Shown: in pieces, positions 6,807 to 9,118 of the stretch
How the letters are laid out: each line of letters begins with the position of its first letter
How positions within the stretch are numbered: the first letter of the stretch is position 1
From: an uncultured Eubacteriales bacterium
Lineage (GTDB): Bacteria > Bacillota > Clostridia > Peptostreptococcales > Anaerovoracaceae
Direction of reading: 5' to 3'
DNA: 9,118 nucleotides
Assembly: GCA_902765035.1 (NCBI GenBank)
Contig: CACWYF010000032.1
Location: forward strand, 1-9,118
Notes under the pieces: model-generated
Databases searched by the model: none
Told to the model about the DNA's origin: nothing
What the model saw: only the letters and a program-made list of their open reading frames with translations
Made by a program: the position numbers and the translations under genes

Positions 6807-8296
6807 AGTACGGACGCATCATGATAACTGCGCCAAAAAGCGGCAGCGGCAAAACGATAATAACGTGCGGACTTCTCTCATTCCTGAAGGACAGAAGATA
6901 CAATGTCCGCGCATACAAGTGCGGGCCTGACTACATAGATCCGATGTTTCACAGGCGCGTCATAGGCGTGCCGGGAGGCAACCTAGACACGTTCTTCTCC
7001 GGTGACGAAGACATCCGCAGGCAGATAGCAGAGTCTGACTGTGACTGCGCGGTCATCGAAGGAGTGATGGGGATATACGACGGTATAACAGGCGCTTCGG
7101 GCAGAGGATCCTGCTACGATGTCGCGAGAGCAACAGGAACGCCTGCAGTGCTGGTCATAGATGTCAAGGGCATGGGCGCTACCATGATCTCAGTCATCAG
7201 GGGCATCCTCGCAGACGATGAAGCCTGCCTCATCCGCGGCATAGTCCTGAACAGGATATCCGGAAGATACTATGGCGAGATAAGCCCGCAGATAGAGAGC
7301 GCGCTCGAGAAGATCTCTGCAGAGAGGGGCACGGAAGTCTGCCTGCTCGGCGGGATACCTGATGTGAAGGATATAAAGCTCGAGAGCAGACACCTCGGGC
7401 TCATGATGCCTGACGAGATAGATGACCTCGAAGAGCAGGTCACCGCAGCCAGGAACCTCATAGCAGAGAACATAGATACAGCAAAGCTGCTTGAGGTAAT
7501 GGGCAGTGTGTCAGAAGGGACGGTCCTTTATGACACACCCGGGGAAAATGTGTCAAAAAGGACCGTCCCCGGTGACACGCCCGTTGTCACTCTGGCGGTC
7601 GCACGCGATGAGGCTTTCTGCTTCTACTACGAAGAGAACCTCAGGATGCTTGAGAAGTGCGGCATAAGGATAGAGGAATTCTCGCCGATGTATGACAGGC
7701 GGCTCCCTGAGGATGCTGATGGGATACTGCTCGGCGGCGGATATCCGGAGCTGTACGCAGAGGACCTCAGCGACAACGAAAGCATGAAGGAGTCGATCCG
7801 CGAGGCGATCAAAGTCGGCATGCCTTGCCTGGCAGAGTGCGGCGGGTTCATGTATCTCCTTGAAGAGATGACTGCTGCGGACGGCAAAACGTATCCGATG
7901 TGCGGCGTCATAGAGGGCAGCTCGCAGAACACCGGGAAGCTCGGGAGATTCGGCTACATCACAGTCAGCGGAAAGAGCGATACCGGCGACTGCGCGGGAT
8001 CCCTCGGGGAAGAAACCGGTTTTGCCCGTGAGACACCGATCATCAGCGGCCTCAGCATAAAGGGACACGAATTCCACTACTACGACAGCGACAACAACGG
8101 GGAAGATGCTGTTGCCGTCAAGCCGGGAACGGGCAGGTCGTGGGAGTGCATGCATGCGGGCAGCACGATGCTTGCAGGCTATCCGCATCTGTATTATCCT
8201 TCATGTCCTGAGCTCATAGAGAGGCTGAAGGACAGGATGCTTGAGCACCAGAGAGCCTGCACAGGCGCTGATGCTACGGACAAGGCAGAAAGGTAG
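6803..8296 (+). CDS. cbiA: Cobyrinate a,c-diamide synthase CbiA
   Basis: CbiA uses glutamine and ATP to amidate the a and c side chains of cobyrinic acid. The N-terminal ATPase domain (about residues 1-230) has the P-loop APKSGSGKT (10-18), YKCGPDYIDPMFH and VIEGVMGIYDG. The C-terminal class I glutamine amidotransferase domain (about 262-490) has VARDEAFCFYYEENL, LLGGGYPELYA, the nucleophile Cys346 in CLAECGGFMYL, GHEFHYY, and probable catalytic His462 in YPHLYY. The 497-residue length exceeds the usual roughly 450-460. Part of the excess is residues 236-259, which are encoded by a palindromic repeat (7507-7578) in the linker between the two domains; flanking frame and motifs are intact. GGGAG at 6792-6796 precedes the ATG by 6 nt, and the start overlaps the cbiJET stop. 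The gene appears functional if the linker insert is tolerated. Confidence 0.96.
   Translation: MKYGRIMITAPKSGSGKTIITCGLLSFLKDRRYNVRAYKCGPDYIDPMFHRRVIGVPGGNLDTFFSGDEDIRRQIAESDCDCAVIEGVMGIYDGITGASGRGSCYDVARATGTPAVLVIDVKGMGATMISVIRGILADDEACLIRGIVLNRISGRYYGEISPQIESALEKISAERGTEVCLLGGIPDVKDIKLESRHLGLMMPDEIDDLEEQVTAARNLIAENIDTAKLLEVMGSVSEGTVLYDTPGENVSKRTVPGDTPVVTLAVARDEAFCFYYEENLRMLEKCGIRIEEFSPMYDRRLPEDADGILLGGGYPELYAEDLSDNESMKESIREAIKVGMPCLAECGGFMYLLEEMTAADGKTYPMCGVIEGSSQNTGKLGRFGYITVSGKSDTGDCAGSLGEETGFARETPIISGLSIKGHEFHYYDSDNNGEDAVAVKPGTGRSWECMHAGSTMLAGYPHLYYPSCPELIERLKDRMLEHQRACTGADATDKAER
7507..7578. repeat. Paired palindromic repeat element inserted in frame in cbiA
   Basis: Two units of about 30 nt, 7507-7537 and 7549-7578, are separated by 11 nt. 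Each unit is itself an imperfect palindrome, with TGTGTCA at the left, a GGAC/GTCC core, and TGACAC(A) at the right. As a pair they form a larger inverted repeat: bases 7517-7537 and 7549-7569 are complementary at 20 of 21 positions, and the 30-nt arms 7508-7537 and 7549-7578 at 26 of 30. The sequence is read through as codons 236-259 of cbiA without a stop. From memory, GGGACGGTCC...TGTGTCA palindromes recur in Bacillota genomes and resemble REP-type elements. Copy number here cannot be checked from one window. Confidence 0.85.
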
Positions 8297-8305
8297 GACC
8301 GGATC

Positions 8306-8548
8306 ATGGAGAACTCGCATAAATATTTCGAGAATAGAGACTGCAAATACTACCCATGCCACGAAGGCATCGAGGAGATGAACTGTCTCTTCTGCTACTG
8401 CCCGCTGTACCATCTCGAGCACTGCCCGGGCAATCCGCGCTTTCACGAGAAGGAAGGCAGAACTATCAAAGTCTGCACGGACTGCACATTCCCGCACAGG
8501 GCGGAGAACTACGATAAGATCATAGAGCTTATCCGTGCATCCAGATAA
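8306..8548 (+). CDS. Cysteine-rich small-domain protein (PF04071/COG2158-like), function unknown
   Basis: This 80-residue soluble protein has eight cysteines, at positions 13, 18, 27, 30, 32, 40, 57 and 60, plus several histidines. The core NCLFCYCPLYHLEHC (26-40) and CTDCTFPHRAENYDKII (57-73) match what I know of the 'cysteine-rich small domain' family. That family is zinc-finger-like, has no established function, and is often found near or fused to cobalamin genes. CxxC-type spacing (27-30-32 and 57-60) suggests metal binding. There is no signal peptide or membrane segment. The ATG at 8306 is 9 nt after the cbiA stop; AGGTAGGA at 8291-8298 overlaps that stop and serves as a ribosome site. 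Its place in the operon suggests a role in cobalt or corrinoid handling, but nothing in the sequence proves this. Family assignment is more secure than any function. Confidence 0.85.
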   Translation: MENSHKYFENRDCKYYPCHEGIEEMNCLFCYCPLYHLEHCPGNPRFHEKEGRTIKVCTDCTFPHRAENYDKIIELIRASR

Positions 8549-8602
8549 AAGATAAAAACAGGGTCAGGACTAGAGTCTGGATTTCATACCCAATATTTAA
8601 GA

Positions 8603-8633
8603 GCACCGGTACTTCAGAAAAAGCAACCGGTGC
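8603..8633. promoter_or_regulatory. Hairpin in the hemB leader
   Basis: In the 104-nt gap before hemB, GCACCGGT (8603-8610) and ACCGGTGC (8626-8633) are perfectly complementary over 8 bp. A further CTT/AAG pairing (8612-8614 with 8621-8623) is possible inside the 15-nt loop. The stem ends 19 nt before the hemB ATG. The following sequence is purine-rich and lacks a T-run, so it is not a standard intrinsic terminator. It may protect an mRNA end, mark a processing site, or be an operator-like palindrome. Its function is unknown. Confidence 0.45.
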
Positions 8634-8652
8634 GGAAAGAGAGAAAGTATTA

Positions 8653-9118
8653 ATGGAACTTATTTCAAGACCGAGAAGACTTCGCACCACCCCGGGTCTC
8701 CGTAAGATGGTAAGAGAGACCAGAGTCGATGCATCATCGCTGGTTTACCCGATGTTCGTTATGGACGGCACAGGCAAAACGGATGAGATCAAAGCTCTTC
8801 CGGGCCAGTACAGATACACTGTCGATATGGTCGACGCCAAGATCGAAGAGATGCTCAAGGCGGGCGTAAACAGCATCATGCTGTTCGGCATTCCTGATCA
8901 CAAGGACGAGGTAGGAAGCCAGGCTTATGCAGAGGACGGCATCATCCAGAGAGCGATCAGATACATCAAGGAGAAGTATCCTGAGATGTATGTCATCACT
9001 GATGTATGCCTATGCGAGTACACTTCGCACGGCCACTGCGGACTCATCTGCGAGTGCGGCGGGCACCACGATGTGGACAACGACAGTACACTCGAGCTTC
9101 TGAGCAAAACGGCAGTTT
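8653..9118 (+). CDS. hemB: Porphobilinogen synthase (delta-aminolevulinic acid dehydratase) HemB, N-terminal part
   Basis: HemB condenses two 5-aminolevulinate molecules to porphobilinogen, the first common step to all tetrapyrroles. The first 155 residues are present and the gene continues past the window. RPRRLRTTPGLRKMVRET (residues 6-23), LVYPMFV (30-36) and MLFGIPDHKDEVGSQAY (76-92) are typical of the family. The DVCLCEYTSHGHCG motif gives Cys119, Cys121 and Cys129, the three-cysteine site of the zinc-dependent class, and VDNDSTLELL follows. The catalytic lysines lie beyond the window. The ATG at 8653 follows a purine-rich AGAGAGAAAG stretch that can act as a weak ribosome site, and the protein begins at the usual place. 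Its position after the cbi genes suggests that precursor supply and corrin synthesis are managed together. Confidence 0.97.
   Translation, partial: MELISRPRRLRTTPGLRKMVRETRVDASSLVYPMFVMDGTGKTDEIKALPGQYRYTVDMVDAKIEEMLKAGVNSIMLFGIPDHKDEVGSQAYAEDGIIQRAIRYIKEKYPEMYVITDVCLCEYTSHGHCGLICECGGHHDVDNDSTLELLSKTAV

Noticed and set aside
6739..6930. 63-codon + strand open frame across the cbiJET/cbiA junction
   Set aside because: It overlaps both conserved genes in another frame, and its product shows no recognisable feature.
7507..7590. CRISPR-like array suggested by regularly spaced repeats
   Set aside because: The spacing is about 20 nt between 5-base half-sites, there are no unique spacers or longer direct repeats, and the sequence is in-frame coding. 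A palindromic element explains it better.
8603..8633. Rho-independent terminator before hemB
   Set aside because: The stem is adequate but it is followed by GGAAAGAGAGAAAG rather than a T-run, so intrinsic termination on the + strand is unlikely. On the minus strand there is no gene to terminate.

Overview
The window is a run of co-directional (+ strand) genes for the anaerobic (cobalt-early) branch of cobalamin (vitamin B12) biosynthesis, followed by the start of hemB from the shared tetrapyrrole trunk. Every complete gene belongs to a recognisable family. The DNA is moderately GC-rich by eye and uses many AGA/AGG arginine and ATA isoleucine codons, with purine-rich Shine-Dalgarno sites. Together with the gene set this suggests an anaerobic member of the Bacillota (Clostridia-like). 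That is an inference, and I cannot name a genus.

Layout: 1-98, tail of a PLP-dependent aminotransferase-fold protein, probably CobD (threonine-phosphate decarboxylase) or a HisC relative; 182-817 cbiC; 866-2008 cbiD; 2001-2813 cbiF; 2831-3856 cbiG; 3966-4712 cbiH; 4758-6806 one long gene that fuses CbiJ/CobK, CbiE and CbiT; 6803-8296 cbiA; 8306-8548 a small protein with eight cysteines; 8653-end hemB, cut by the window edge. Gaps are short (109 nt at most) and two junctions overlap (8 nt cbiD/cbiF, 4 nt cbiJET/cbiA), so 182-8548 reads as one operon. HemB follows a 104-nt leader with a hairpin and may be read through or separately controlled. No stretch longer than 300 nt lacks a gene.

Pathway logic: in the standard scheme CbiH (ring contraction, C17), CbiF (C11), CbiG (deacetaldehyde step), CbiD (C1), CbiJ (reduction), CbiT (C15 methylation and decarboxylation), CbiE (C5), CbiC (methyl shift) and CbiA (a,c-amidation) act in that order. 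The window therefore covers every step from cobalt-precorrin-3/factor III to cobyrinate a,c-diamide. The three consecutive steps from 6A to 8 sit on one 682-residue polypeptide. CbiL, the chelatase (CbiK/CbiX), CbiB, CbiP and the nucleotide-loop genes are not in the window.

The most unusual signal is not a gene. A 72-nt structured palindromic element (7507-7578), made of two related units of about 30 nt of the form TGTGTCA...GGACNGTCC...TGACACA, lies inside cbiA. It is read in frame as about 24 extra residues in the linker between the ATPase and glutaminase domains. A third, degenerate unit fills most of the cbiH-cbiJET gap (4714-4743). This looks like a dispersed, REP- or MITE-like palindromic repeat that has entered a coding sequence. 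Other points of interest are the triple fusion, a codon-usage change at its first junction, a strand-biased octamer GCAAAACG, and the cysteine-rich small protein.
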